Of a stretch of DNA of 64,000 bases, positions 32,939 through 41,833 are shown piece after piece. Numbering within the stretch: the stretch's first letter is position 1; each line of letters begins with the position of its first letter. Origin of the DNA: UBA940 sp031547885 (GTDB lineage Bacteria > Bacteroidota > Bacteroidia > Bacteroidales > Rikenellaceae). Location: contig JAVBRO010000009.1 of assembly GCA_031547885.1 (NCBI GenBank), positions 242,727-306,726 of the forward strand. The letters are read 5' to 3'. The position numbers and the translations under genes were made by a program. Under the pieces are notes generated by a model that did not search any database, was not told where the DNA came from, and saw only the letters and a program-made list of their open reading frames with translations.

Positions 32939-33008
32939 GTTACGAATTTATAATTACGAACGCAACTCGCACTGTGATTCGTAATTCGTAATTCGTAATT
33001 CGTAATTG
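32939..33008 (+). repeat. Heptamer-array hairpin between exbD and tonB
   Basis: GTTACGAATTTATAATTACG arm, CAACTCGCACTGTG centre and four AATTCGT units, ending about 8 nt before the tonB start. Second such element inside this operon. Confidence 0.78.
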
Positions 33009-33016
33009 TATTCAGT

Positions 33017-33775
33017 ATGAATTACTACGAACAGGACGATAGGGAGGGCCGCAAGTGGGGCATCATAGGTTTGGTGCTTTACTGCGCCTTGTGCGTGGGA
33101 CTGATGTTCGTGACCTACCGCGTCTTACTTCCACAGCCGTCGCTCGGGATTCTCGTCGATTTCGGAACGACGGATACAGGCTCCGGCGACACCGACCTTG
33201 CCAACAGCCAGGTCGACGCGCGGCCCGTCAGTCCGCAGCGGCAGAGCCGTCCCGAAGTGCCCGTCATGACCACTGACGACCCCACCGCTCCGGCGGTCGT
33301 GGCCGAACAGCGTCCGCAGACCCAGCCTGCCCGACAGGTCGAGGAGAGCGTTCCGCAGCGCGAGGTCAACCAGCGCGCCCTTTTCCCCGGACGTACCGAA
33401 GGCAGTACCGCCACTTCGCAGGGCACGGCCGGAGGCGTCGGGAACCAGGGTTCGGAAGAGGGCGGTCCAAACGGAAGCGACAGTGCCGGTGGTTCAGGTT
33501 CGTCCGGGATCAGCGATGTCCCGGGACGCTATGTTATAGGTAATTTACCCACTCCATTATATAACAGCGAAGAGCAAGGCAGAGTGATAATAGAAATTGT
33601 TGTCGACCGTGATGGGAAGGTGACCAGCGCAATTTTTAAGGAGGTGGGCTCGACTACTAATGATGGACGATTGGTAAAAGCCGCTACTGATGCTGCCAGA
33701 AAAGCGCGCTTTACTGTCAAAGAAGACCAGGAAATACAGAAAGGAACAATAACATACATATTCAAACAGAATTAA
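33017..33775 (+). CDS. tonB: TonB-like energy transducer
   Basis: 252 residues: cytosolic N-terminus, one membrane helix (about 14-36, IGLVLYCALCVGLMFVTYRV), a flexible periplasmic linker rich in Gly, Ser, Gln and Pro (about 50-165), then a C-terminal TonB-type domain (GRVIIEIVVDRDGKVTSAIF ... AARKARFTV). It should link the ExbB-ExbD motor to outer-membrane receptors. The last 240 bases are visibly AT-richer with different codon use than the first two thirds, hinting at a recombined 3' part. Confidence 0.88.
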   Translation: MNYYEQDDREGRKWGIIGLVLYCALCVGLMFVTYRVLLPQPSLGILVDFGTTDTGSGDTDLANSQVDARPVSPQRQSRPEVPVMTTDDPTAPAVVAEQRPQTQPARQVEESVPQREVNQRALFPGRTEGSTATSQGTAGGVGNQGSEEGGPNGSDSAGGSGSSGISDVPGRYVIGNLPTPLYNSEEQGRVIIEIVVDRDGKVTSAIFKEVGSTTNDGRLVKAATDAARKARFTVKEDQEIQKGTITYIFKQN

Positions 33776-33777
33776 GT

Positions 33778-34194
33778 ATGAGAAAATTGTTTTTATTGAC
33801 GATATCCCTGTTCGTTGTTTGTGGTGTATGGGCGCAGGATGCCGATTCGGTTAAGGTTGTGAAATACGACGGTCCGCATTTCAAGTTTGTGCAGACTGAG
33901 CATGATTTCGGCGAGATACCGCACAAGTCGAAGAAGGTGGAGTGCCGTTTCGAGTTCACCAACGACGGCACTGCCCCGCTGGTCATCACCAAGACGCTCA
34001 CCTCGTGTACCTGCGTCAAGGTCGAGTACGATAAAAAACCTGTAGCGCCGGGCGGGAAGGGCGTGATTGTTGTATCCTACGAGGTCAATAAGAAGGAGTC
34101 GGGGGTGTTCTACAAGGTGATAGAGGTCTACTCCAACTCGGTCGACAAACGCAACAACCTTGTAATAAAGGGGAACGCGATAGAGGAGAAATAA
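33778..34194 (+). CDS. DUF1573 secreted protein
   Basis: 138 residues with a signal peptide (RKLFLLTISLFVVCGVWA). One immunoglobulin-like DUF1573 domain: FKFVQTEHDFGEIPHKSKKVECRFEFTN cut here into FEFTNDGTAPLVITK, TSCTCVKVEYDKKPVAPGG and VIEVYSNS. Only 2 nt after tonB, so co-expressed with the exb-ton set. Role unknown; a periplasmic structural or assembly role is plausible. Confidence 0.85.
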   Translation: MRKLFLLTISLFVVCGVWAQDADSVKVVKYDGPHFKFVQTEHDFGEIPHKSKKVECRFEFTNDGTAPLVITKTLTSCTCVKVEYDKKPVAPGGKGVIVVSYEVNKKESGVFYKVIEVYSNSVDKRNNLVIKGNAIEEK

Positions 34195-34230
34195 CGAGCG
34201 GCAACGTGATGTCTGTGTAATTATTCAGCA

Positions 34231-35538
34231 ATGAAAACACTTATTACAGGCTGCCTGATCCTGCCGATGACGGAGGAGGGCGGGGAGAGATATTTTACAG
34301 GTTCGGTTGCCACGGAAGGCAACCGAATTGTTCTGGTGACGTCCGATAACGCCCGTGTCGCGGAGTTCCGTGCGGCTAATCCCGGTGTGCGCGAGGTGGA
34401 CGGACGCGGCAAACTGCTTATGCCCGGTCTTATTAATACCCACACCCACGTCGCGATGACGCTGATGCGCAGTTTCGCCGACGATATACCGCTGATGGCG
34501 TGGCTCAATGACCATATCTGGCCTTTCGAGGCGCAGATCGGTGCGGAGGAGATAGCCGTCGGGGCGCGTCTTGGCATGGCCGAGATGCTGCTGGGCGGCA
34601 CCACGACGCTGGTCGATATGTACTGGCACGAAAGCGCCATCGGGCACGTTGCGCAGGATATGGGTATCCGAGCCGTGCTGTGCCCGAGTTTCGTCGATGG
34701 CCGGCGGATGGAGGAGTTCGAACGCGACCTGCCAGCCACGCTGAAAGTTGCCGAAGGGAGCGACCGGTTGAGCGTCCGCATAGCCCCGCACTCGGCATAC
34801 AGCTGTTCGACCGAAAACCTGCGTCGTGCAATGACGCTCGCGCGTGAGTACGGCATAGGTCTACACACCCATGTTTCGGAGACGCTCGACGAGCAGCGTA
34901 TGATCCGCGAACGGTACGGCCGTACGCCGTCGGAATACCTGCGCGACATAGGATTCTTCGAGATACCGACTATGGCGGCGCACTGCGTCCACGTTTCTGA
35001 GGGCGACATCGAGATACTGAGCGAGTACGGCGTGACGGCGATGCATAATCCGCAGAGTAACATGAAGCTGTCGAGCGGGATAGCTCCAGTTCCGCGTATG
35101 ATCGCGAAAGGGGTCAATGTGTCGATAGGCACCGACGGAAGCAGTTCGAACAACGACCTTGATATGTGGGAAGAACTGCGCACGGCGTCATTCCTGCAAA
35201 AGGTTGCGGACGGCGACCCTTCGACGATGCCTGCTTACGAGATACTGAAAATGGCGACGGTCAACGGTGCCAAAGCGATCGGGATGGAGGGCCGCCTGGG
35301 GCGGATCGCCGAGGGCTACACGGCCGATATGGTGATGCTGGACATCGAAAAACCGCACTTCTATCCGCGCAACGACATGGTAGCAAACGTGGTTTACTGC
35401 GCCAAGGCGGGAGATGTCGACACGGTTTTCGTCGACGGCCGCATGGTCGTTTCCGGCGGCGTGATCACAGGTCTGAACATGGGCGGACTGTTCCGGGAAG
35501 TCGAAAGCACGGTCGCGAAAGTGAAGTCGAAGCTATGA
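34231..35538 (+). CDS. mtaD: Amidohydrolase, 5-MTA/S-adenosylhomocysteine deaminase-like
   Basis: 435 residues of the metal-dependent amidohydrolase superfamily. Metal ligands: INTHTHVAMTLMR, GLHTHVSETLDE, MAAHCVHVSEGD and SIGTDGSSSNNDLDMWEEL. The length and the TLMR / W(L/V)ND(H) region match the SsnA/MtaD group, which deaminates 5'-methylthioadenosine, SAH and related adenosines. It overlaps the next gene by 4 nt (ATGA), so the two are coupled. The symbol is by similarity; exact substrate not proven. Confidence 0.85.
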   Translation: MKTLITGCLILPMTEEGGERYFTGSVATEGNRIVLVTSDNARVAEFRAANPGVREVDGRGKLLMPGLINTHTHVAMTLMRSFADDIPLMAWLNDHIWPFEAQIGAEEIAVGARLGMAEMLLGGTTTLVDMYWHESAIGHVAQDMGIRAVLCPSFVDGRRMEEFERDLPATLKVAEGSDRLSVRIAPHSAYSCSTENLRRAMTLAREYGIGLHTHVSETLDEQRMIRERYGRTPSEYLRDIGFFEIPTMAAHCVHVSEGDIEILSEYGVTAMHNPQSNMKLSSGIAPVPRMIAKGVNVSIGTDGSSSNNDLDMWEELRTASFLQKVADGDPSTMPAYEILKMATVNGAKAIGMEGRLGRIAEGYTADMVMLDIEKPHFYPRNDMVANVVYCAKAGDVDTVFVDGRMVVSGGVITGLNMGGLFREVESTVAKVKSKL

Positions 35539-36056
35539 AGATCCTGCGCATAACTCCGTCGTACGTGCTGCGCGAACTGCAGCTGGACGACGCTCCGGCC
35601 ATATTCCGGGCGCTCGACAGTCAGAGGGAGCATTTCGGCCGCTGGCTGCCGTTCGTGGCGAAGACCCGCACGGTCGAGGATTCGCGCGCTTTCGTGCAGG
35701 AGGCGGTCGAGGGGCCGGAACTGATCTTCTCGCTCCGGGTGGACGACGTTTTCATCGGTATCGCCGGCTTCAAGGAAACGGCCCTCGACGACAGCCGCAC
35801 CGAGATAGGCTACTGGATGCGCGAAGATTATCAGGGACGCGGGCTGATGACCGCTGCGGTGGGGGAACTCGTCCGTTTCGCGATTGAAGAGCAAGGCATC
35901 GGCGAGGTCATAATCAAGTGCGCTGTGGGCAACGAAAAAAGCCGCAACATTCCGCTGCGGCTTGGTTTTACGTTCCGCGAGATACTGCCGCAGGACGAAT
36001 ACGTGGCCGACGGCCTCTTCCGCGACGTCGAGGTCTACTCCATCCGAAGAGGCTAA
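35535..36056 (+). CDS. GNAT N-acetyltransferase (RimJ/RimL type)
   Basis: 173 residues from ATG 35535, overlapping the deaminase stop. Typical features: RELQLDDAPAIFRAL, GYWMREDYQGRGLMTAAV (acetyl-CoA pyrophosphate loop Q/RxxGxG/A) and VGNEKSRNIPLRLGFTFR. RimL-like enzymes acetylate protein N-termini; the target here is unknown. Converges on the EamA gene with a 4-nt tail-to-tail overlap. Confidence 0.88.
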   Translation: MKILRITPSYVLRELQLDDAPAIFRALDSQREHFGRWLPFVAKTRTVEDSRAFVQEAVEGPELIFSLRVDDVFIGIAGFKETALDDSRTEIGYWMREDYQGRGLMTAAVGELVRFAIEEQGIGEVIIKCAVGNEKSRNIPLRLGFTFREILPQDEYVADGLFRDVEVYSIRRG

Positions 36057-36469
36057 TCTATCAGCATCACTATCGAGCCGCCGGCTATCAGGCAGCCACC
36101 GAGGATGGTTTTCCAGCTTACAGGCTCGCCAAGTATCACGAACGCCAGAAAGATGGTAAAAACGACGCTCAATTTATCTATGGGCGCCACTTTCGATGCG
36201 TCTCCCAATTGCAGCGCCTTGAAATAGAACAACCAGGAAAGGCCCGTGGCAACCCCCGACAGGATCAGAAAGGTCCAGTGGGTCCGGGTCAGTTCCTTTA
36301 TCCCGCTCGCCGCCCCGCTCGCAAAGACGATTCCCCACGTGATGAAGAGTATAACCACGGTCCGGATGGCGGTGGCCAGGTTCGAATCCATGTCTTTGAT
36401 GCCGATCTTTGCGAAGATCGCCGTCAGCGCCGCGAAAACCGCGGACAGGATAGCATATAATTTCCACAT
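36053..36469 (-). CDS. EamA/DMT family half-length transporter
   Basis: 138 residues with about five membrane helices (LYAILSAVFAALTAIFAK, TVVILFITWGIVFASG, WTFLILSGVATGLSWLFYF, VFTIFLAFVILGEPVSWK, GGCLIAGGSIVML). One EamA repeat only, as in small-multidrug-type or half-size DMT proteins that dimerise. Substrate unknown. The C-terminal codons overlap the convergent GNAT gene. Confidence 0.88.
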   Translation of the reverse strand: MWKLYAILSAVFAALTAIFAKIGIKDMDSNLATAIRTVVILFITWGIVFASGAASGIKELTRTHWTFLILSGVATGLSWLFYFKALQLGDASKVAPIDKLSVVFTIFLAFVILGEPVSWKTILGGCLIAGGSIVMLID

Positions 36470-36481
36470 AGGGCGTATTCT

Positions 36482-38143
36482 TTAAGGAGCCGGGACGACG
36501 AGCGTCCGCACGGCCCATCGGTCATACTCTGCAACCATTTTTCCGATTGTTTCGGGATTTTCGGCCGCCGCATCGTGCATTTCGGTGCGGTCGGAGTTAA
36601 GGTTATAAAGCTCCCATTCGCTGCCGGGGGCGTTCGAATGGACCAGCTTCCAGCCGTCGGCCGAGATCAGCGCCCGTTCGCCGAAATGCTCGAATCCTAT
36701 GTACTCATGCCCTTCGCGTGTACCTTTTTTCAATATCGGAACGAGGCTTTTCCCCTCCATCGGGATGATCGCGTGTCCGTTGTATTCCGACGGATATTCG
36801 GCTCCCGCGAGGTCGATGCAGGTCGCCATGATATCCATCACGTGTCCGCGCTCCGAGGTCATGCCGCCGCGGTTTTGTTTCAGTCCGGCGGGCCAGTGGG
36901 CGATCATGGGTGTACAAATGCCGCCTTCGTGGGCCTTTGCCTTCCACAGGCGGAACGGCGTGTTCAGCACGTTGGCCCACTTTGCGCCCAGTCCGGCATA
37001 GGTTGTCTCGGGACCGGGCAGTACCTCTTTGTCGCGGGGATATATGATTGGCCGTCCGTCGCGCGTCATATCGGGGCGGTCGTTCTCGCCCGGCTCATAC
37101 CATTCGCAGCTTTCGTTGCTGCATCCGTTGTCAGACATGAACAGAATGAGCGTGTTTTCGAGTTGTCCGTTGGCTTCGAGCGCGGCAAGCAGGCGGCCTA
37201 TGCCCTGATCCATGCGGTCGACCATGGCGGCGTGTACGGCCATCGCGCGGGCGTCCCACTCCTGCGTCGGATTCTCTTCCCACGGGTCGCTGAACCGGCG
37301 CGGGGTAAGGAAACCGTCCCTGTTGCCGAATACGCCAAGATTTTTCATACGTTCGTAGCGGGCCTCGCGGGTCGCATCCCAGCCGGCTTTATAGGTATCT
37401 TCGTATTTGGCGATGTCTTCCGGCAGGGCGTGCAGCGGCCAGTGCGGGGCGGTGTACGACAGATAGAGCATGAAAGGCTTATCGTCGGCTGCATATTTAT
37501 TGACGTACTGCACCGCACGGTCCGAAAAATCGTCCGTTATGTAGTACCCCGGCGGAACTTCGCGCACCGGCTCCTCTCCATCCACGAGGCTGAACGGGTC
37601 GAAGTAGTCGACCACGCCGTAGATAACTCCGTAGTAATCCTGAAAACCGCGGCGGGTCGGGTAGTTTGCCTTGTCGGCGAACTCGGGATAGAAGACCTGG
37701 TGGTTGAGCCAGTCGCGCTGGTCAGGCCGCAGATGGGTCTCGGCCACGTGCCATTTGCCAACCATCCCGGTATTGTAGCCCGCACCGCCAAGCACCTCGG
37801 CTATGGTCACAGCGTCGTGCGAAAGTGTCCCGCGGTAGCCCGGTTCATGATCGTCGAAGGTCATGCGGCCGATGCCCGCCTGATGTTGGTAAAGTCCCGT
37901 GAGCAGCGACGCCCGAGTGGGACAGCTGCGGCCGGTGTTGTAAAAACTGTTGAAGCGCAGCCCGTTGGCGGCCAGACGGTCGAGATTGGGGGTGTGGATC
38001 TCGCCGCCATAGCACCCCAGGTCGCTGTACCCCAGGTCGTCGGCAAGTATCACGATGATGTTCGGCCGCGCATCCTTCTGCGCGCATCCGGCGAGTCCCA
38101 GCACAGCCAAAGCGGCCGCCCCCGAAAGGTGGATATTCTTCAT
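36482..38143 (-). CDS. Arylsulfatase-type sulfatase, lipoprotein
   Basis: 553 residues. Lipobox LGLAGC at the N-terminus, then RPNIIVILADDLGYSDLGCYGG, the metal-binding start of the sulfatase fold. The catalytic site CPTRASLLTG contains the Cys oxidised to formylglycine by an anaerobic (anSME) maturase, which is not in this window. Other family blocks: MVGKWHVAE, LYLSYTAPHWPLH, LFMSDNGCSNES. Large arylsulfatase subclass; a desulfating role on host or dietary glycans is inferred from the habitat. It follows the 191-aa lipoprotein gene by 4 nt. Confidence 0.93.
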   Translation of the reverse strand: MKNIHLSGAAALAVLGLAGCAQKDARPNIIVILADDLGYSDLGCYGGEIHTPNLDRLAANGLRFNSFYNTGRSCPTRASLLTGLYQHQAGIGRMTFDDHEPGYRGTLSHDAVTIAEVLGGAGYNTGMVGKWHVAETHLRPDQRDWLNHQVFYPEFADKANYPTRRGFQDYYGVIYGVVDYFDPFSLVDGEEPVREVPPGYYITDDFSDRAVQYVNKYAADDKPFMLYLSYTAPHWPLHALPEDIAKYEDTYKAGWDATREARYERMKNLGVFGNRDGFLTPRRFSDPWEENPTQEWDARAMAVHAAMVDRMDQGIGRLLAALEANGQLENTLILFMSDNGCSNESCEWYEPGENDRPDMTRDGRPIIYPRDKEVLPGPETTYAGLGAKWANVLNTPFRLWKAKAHEGGICTPMIAHWPAGLKQNRGGMTSERGHVMDIMATCIDLAGAEYPSEYNGHAIIPMEGKSLVPILKKGTREGHEYIGFEHFGERALISADGWKLVHSNAPGSEWELYNLNSDRTEMHDAAAENPETIGKMVAEYDRWAVRTLVVPAP

Positions 38144-38147
38144 TATG

Positions 38148-38723
38148 TTATTTATTCAAAGAAAATTTCACGGTTGTTTCGGCCTGCAGGAATTTTTCGT
38201 CGGATGTCTCGCACGAAAATGTGACGGTGTAATCCCCCTCTTCAAAAGATGCGTTTTGCGAAAATGTGTCGCTGAATTCGATTCTAATATCTCCGCCGGT
38301 GCAAAGGGCATATCCTATATAATCTTCGATTATTTGTATTTGGTCTTCAAATTCAGGGATATCCATAAGATTTGTGCCGGCATTATAAATTTGTCCGCTA
38401 TATTCGAATGGCTTGTCGAATATAATCGAGAAAGTATCCTTTAACAGCGAATTATCGTAGGCTGTACCCAAGCTTGTGGCATAACATTCGAAGCCTATCC
38501 CGTTACGGATATTCCCGGCCGTATATTGAAATTCCCGCTCATAAGATACGGCAAACATTATATGGTCCGTGAATTCTGTGATACATTTATAACGCGTACG
38601 ATTGCCGTCTTTATAGGACTCGATACCTGAAAATTTAATCCCCGTTATTAAAAAATGCTGAACCCGGCAACCTGTGATATTGACAAACAGGAAAAGTATT
38701 AAAAAGCAAAAGAATTTTTTCAT
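38148..38723 (-). CDS. Hypothetical lipoprotein (191 aa)
   Basis: Lipoprotein signal FFCFLILFLFVNITGC. The rest shows beta-rich, Ig-like pattern with no recognised family; C-terminus SCETSDEKFLQAETTVKFSL. It lies 4 nt upstream of the sulfatase and is clearly AT-richer, so it may have been acquired. Co-transcription with the sulfatase is likely; function unknown. Confidence 0.7.
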   Translation of the reverse strand: MKKFFCFLILFLFVNITGCRVQHFLITGIKFSGIESYKDGNRTRYKCITEFTDHIMFAVSYEREFQYTAGNIRNGIGFECYATSLGTAYDNSLLKDTFSIIFDKPFEYSGQIYNAGTNLMDIPEFEDQIQIIEDYIGYALCTGGDIRIEFSDTFSQNASFEEGDYTVTFSCETSDEKFLQAETTVKFSLNK

Positions 38724-38772
38724 AAGGCTGAAAATTTTAGGGGTTTGTCTCGTAAAAATAATGAATCCCTAT

Positions 38773-38805
38773 GAAAAAACAAAGGCATCCTTGAGGGGAT
38801 GCCTT
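38773..38805 (-). terminator. Terminator after clpB
   Basis: On the minus strand AAGGCATCC-CCTCAA-GGATGCCTT is followed by TGTTTTTTC. Confidence 0.85.
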
Positions 38806-38810
38806 CTTAG

Positions 38811-41414
38811 TTAGTTTTTGAACGTCAGTCCGTTCGCCCCGGCGCTCACTTCGACCGGTTTTTCGCGGTCGACGGTGCCGGCGAGGATCTCCTTCGAAAG
38901 CTCGTTGACGAGGTTCTGCTGGATGGCCCTCTTCACCGGACGCGCTCCGTAAACCGGATCGTAACCCTCGCTGGCAAGCCATTCGCGCGCTTTCTTGTCT
39001 ACTTTCAGCGTGATTCCATTGTGGTGCAGCATCCGTTCTATGACGCCGATCTGTATGTCGACGATCTCGAGCGTGTCCTTCCGGGTCAGCGGTGTGAACA
39101 TCACTATCTCGTCGATGCGGTTCAGGAACTCGGGTTTCAGCACCTGCTTCATCAGGTCGACAACCTCGTCTTTGGTCTTTTCGACCACTTCGGCCGGGAC
39201 CTCTCCTTTCGCATCGGCAGCGCCTTCAAAGTTTTCCCGAATAACTTGCGAGCCCATGTTCGAGGTCATTATGATTATGGTGTTGCGGAAATCCACCGTG
39301 CGGCCCTTGTTGTCCGTTAGGCGGCCGTCGTCCAGCACCTGCAGCAGGATGTTGAATACGTCCGGATGGGCCTTTTCGATCTCGTCGAGCAGTACCACCG
39401 AGTAGGGTTTGCGGCGCACTGCCTCGGTCAGCTGGCCCCCTTCGTCGTAACCAACATATCCCGGAGGCGCCCCGATGAGGCGCGACACCGAGTGGCGTTC
39501 CTGATACTCGCTCATGTCGATACGGGTCATCATATTGTCGTCATTGAAAAGGAACTCGGCCAGCGCCTTCGCAAGTTCGGTCTTGCCGACGCCGGTAGTG
39601 CCGAGGAACAGGAACGAGCCGATCGGCTTGCGGGGGTCGTTGAGGCCCGCGCGGCTGCGGCGCACAGCGTCGGATATGGCGCGTATGGCGTCGTCCTGAC
39701 CCACCACGCGGCGGTGGAGTTCGTCCTCCATATGGAGCAGTTTTTCACGCTCGCTCGCAAGCATTTTGCTGACCGGAATACCGGTCCAGCGCGAAACCAC
39801 CTCGGCTATGTCCTGTGCGTCGACCTCTTCCTTTATCATCGAGCCGCTCGCGTTGGCCAGTTCCAGTTCCTTCTGCAGGTTGGCTATCTCGGCCTCTTTT
39901 TCGCGTATTTTGCCGTATCGTATCTCGGCCACCAGACCGTAGTCGCCGCTGCGTTCTGCCTCGGCGGCCTCGACCTTGAAACGCTCGATCTCCTCTTTGC
40001 CGCGCTGTATTTTTTCGAGCATCCCGCGCTCGTTCTCCCACTTGGCGCGAAGGGCGCTGCGCTGAGCATTGATCTCGTCGATGTCGCGCGTAAGTTCTTC
40101 AAGACGGCGTTTGTCGTTCTCGCGGCGGATGGCCTCACGCTCTATTTCCAACTGGCGCACACGGCGGTCGAGTGTATCGATCTCCTCGGGCACGGAGTTC
40201 ATCTCGAGGCGCAGGCGCGACGCGGCTTCGTCGACAAGGTCTATGGCCTTGTCGGGCAGGAAACGCGACGTAATGTAGCGGTGCGACAGCTCCACGGCGG
40301 CGATTATGGCCTCGTCTTTTATCTGCACCTTGTGGTGGTTTTCGTAGCGCTCCTTCAGCCCGCGAAGGATCGAAATACTGTCCTCAGTCGAGGGTTCGTC
40401 GACCATCACCATCTGGAAACGGCGTTCGAGGGCCTTGTCCTTTTCGAAATATTTCTGGTATTCGTCGAGCGTGGTCGCGCCTATCGTGCGCAATTCGCCC
40501 CGCGCGAGGGCCGGTTTCAGGATGTTCGCGGCATCCATCGCCCCCTCGCCCTTTCCGGCGCCGACAAGCGTATGTATCTCGTCGATGAAAAGCAGTATCT
40601 CGCCCTCGGCCGTGATGACCTCCTTGACAACCGATTTCAGACGCTCCTCGAATTCGCCTTTGTACTTCGCGCCCGCCACCAGCGAACCCATATCGAGCGA
40701 AAAGACCTGCTTGCTGCGCAGGTTGTCGGGCACGTCGCCGTCCACGATGCGGTGGGCTATCCCCTCGGCGATAGCCGTCTTTCCCACGCCAGCCTCACCG
40801 ACCAGGATAGGATTGTTCTTGGTGCGGCGCGAAAGTATCTGCAGCACGCGGCGGATCTCCTCGTCGCGTCCGATGACCGGGTCGAGCTTGCCAGCACGCG
40901 CCATCTCGTTGAGGTTTATTGCGTATTTACCCAGCGCGTCGAAGGTCTGGTCCGATGTCTGCGAATCTATCGAAGCCCCCTTGCGGAACTCCTTGATTGC
41001 CGCGATCAGCTCTTTTTCGTTGGCCCCGGCCTGTTTCAGTATGCGCGCCGCCTCTCCGCCGTCGCGCAGGACGCCCAGCAGCAGGTGTTCGACCGAGGCG
41101 TAACGGTCGTTGAATTCTTTCGTGTAGTCGGTCGCGCGCTGGATCACTTTCGACGAATCCTGCGCGAAATATTGCTCGCCGCTGCCGCCCGAAACCTTAG
41201 GCAGGACATTCACGGCGCGGTCGGCCTCGTCGCGGACGTTTTTCGCGTTGACACCCACGCGCGACAGCAGGAATGCCGCCAGCGAATCTTCTTCGGCGAC
41301 GAGCGCCGCCAATATATGGAGCGGTTCGACCGCCTGGTTCTCTTTCGACTGCGCCAGCGCCAGCGCTGCCTGGAGCGCTTCCTGTGCTTTGATGGTCAGT
41401 GTATTGATGTTCAT
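38811..41414 (-). CDS. clpB: ATP-dependent disaggregase ClpB
   Basis: Hsp100 chaperone that resolves aggregates with DnaK. 867 residues from ATG 41414 (MNINTLTIKAQEAL). N-domain (1-150), AAA1 with Walker A GEAGVGKT (206-213), long coiled-coil middle domain (about 400-530; ERDRQ-like heptads with DIDEINAQRSALRAKW), AAA2 with GTTGVGKT (Thr where many species have Pro), C-terminal domain ending AGANGLTFKN. An upstream in-frame ATG (41441) is less likely. No HrcA/CIRCE element is seen in the 177 nt before the start. Confidence 0.96.
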   Translation of the reverse strand: MNINTLTIKAQEALQAALALAQSKENQAVEPLHILAALVAEEDSLAAFLLSRVGVNAKNVRDEADRAVNVLPKVSGGSGEQYFAQDSSKVIQRATDYTKEFNDRYASVEHLLLGVLRDGGEAARILKQAGANEKELIAAIKEFRKGASIDSQTSDQTFDALGKYAINLNEMARAGKLDPVIGRDEEIRRVLQILSRRTKNNPILVGEAGVGKTAIAEGIAHRIVDGDVPDNLRSKQVFSLDMGSLVAGAKYKGEFEERLKSVVKEVITAEGEILLFIDEIHTLVGAGKGEGAMDAANILKPALARGELRTIGATTLDEYQKYFEKDKALERRFQMVMVDEPSTEDSISILRGLKERYENHHKVQIKDEAIIAAVELSHRYITSRFLPDKAIDLVDEAASRLRLEMNSVPEEIDTLDRRVRQLEIEREAIRRENDKRRLEELTRDIDEINAQRSALRAKWENERGMLEKIQRGKEEIERFKVEAAEAERSGDYGLVAEIRYGKIREKEAEIANLQKELELANASGSMIKEEVDAQDIAEVVSRWTGIPVSKMLASEREKLLHMEDELHRRVVGQDDAIRAISDAVRRSRAGLNDPRKPIGSFLFLGTTGVGKTELAKALAEFLFNDDNMMTRIDMSEYQERHSVSRLIGAPPGYVGYDEGGQLTEAVRRKPYSVVLLDEIEKAHPDVFNILLQVLDDGRLTDNKGRTVDFRNTIIIMTSNMGSQVIRENFEGAADAKGEVPAEVVEKTKDEVVDLMKQVLKPEFLNRIDEIVMFTPLTRKDTLEIVDIQIGVIERMLHHNGITLKVDKKAREWLASEGYDPVYGARPVKRAIQQNLVNELSKEILAGTVDREKPVEVSAGANGLTFKN

Positions 41415-41590
41415 AATGCTTAAATTTTTCAATTGAAACATTAAACCGCAAAACTCTTGCCAGGCCGGAACGCCGGCGGCGATTTGAGGATAAATGCGGC
41501 TAATGTCCCGGATCTATCGGCACAGCGCCACCCTCACCAGTGACATCCCTGACAATTTAACCGCATCTATTGACAATGTGTCGCAATAGC

Positions 41591-41770
41591 GTCATCCCGA
41601 GCGAGTGCGATCCCATAACATACAGCGGACTGTGAGGATCTATCGCACGACGAGGGAACTACAATATAATTTGTATGATTCAAGCGGTATATTATTAGGT
41701 AGTTCCCTCGTCGGCAGATAGTAGCTTTAATTCTTTGTATCCTCATCTGATCTGCCTCGCTAGGGATGAC
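41591..41770. repeat. GTCATCCCGAGCGAG palindromic element with inner 15-bp arms
   Basis: Outer arms GTCATCCCGAGCGAG (41591-41605) and CTCGCTAGGGATGAC (41756-41770); inner perfect arms CGACGAGGGAACTAC (41648-41662) and GTAGTTCCCTCGTCG (41699-41713). A non-coding MITE-like unit. Confidence 0.75.
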
Positions 41771-41804
41771 ATTAAAAGACCGCCTCCTTCACAGGGGGCG
41801 GTCC
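41771..41804 (-). terminator. Terminator after the carboxyltransferase gene
   Basis: GACCGCC/GGCGGTC stem; on the minus strand it is followed by TTTTAAT. Confidence 0.78.
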
Positions 41805-41833
41805 TTCGCACAAAATATTATAAATAAAAAGAG

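Larger units (their letters stand above)
41415..41833. other. Intergenic region between clpB and the carboxyltransferase gene
   Basis: No gene is seen. It contains the large GTCATCCC palindromic element (41591-41770) and the terminator at 41771-41804. Confidence 0.6.

Noticed and set aside
32457..33008. Possible CRISPR array
   Set aside because: Units are 7 bp, directly adjacent, without unique spacers; no cas genes are present.
39366..41423. Long open frame (685 codons) antisense to clpB
   Set aside because: ClpB is certain on the opposite strand. The GC-rich codon pattern creates long antisense frames here; the translation shows no family motif.
41415..41590. CIRCE/HrcA operator upstream of clpB
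   Set aside because: No TTAGCACTC-N9-GAGTGCTAA-like sequence was seen.
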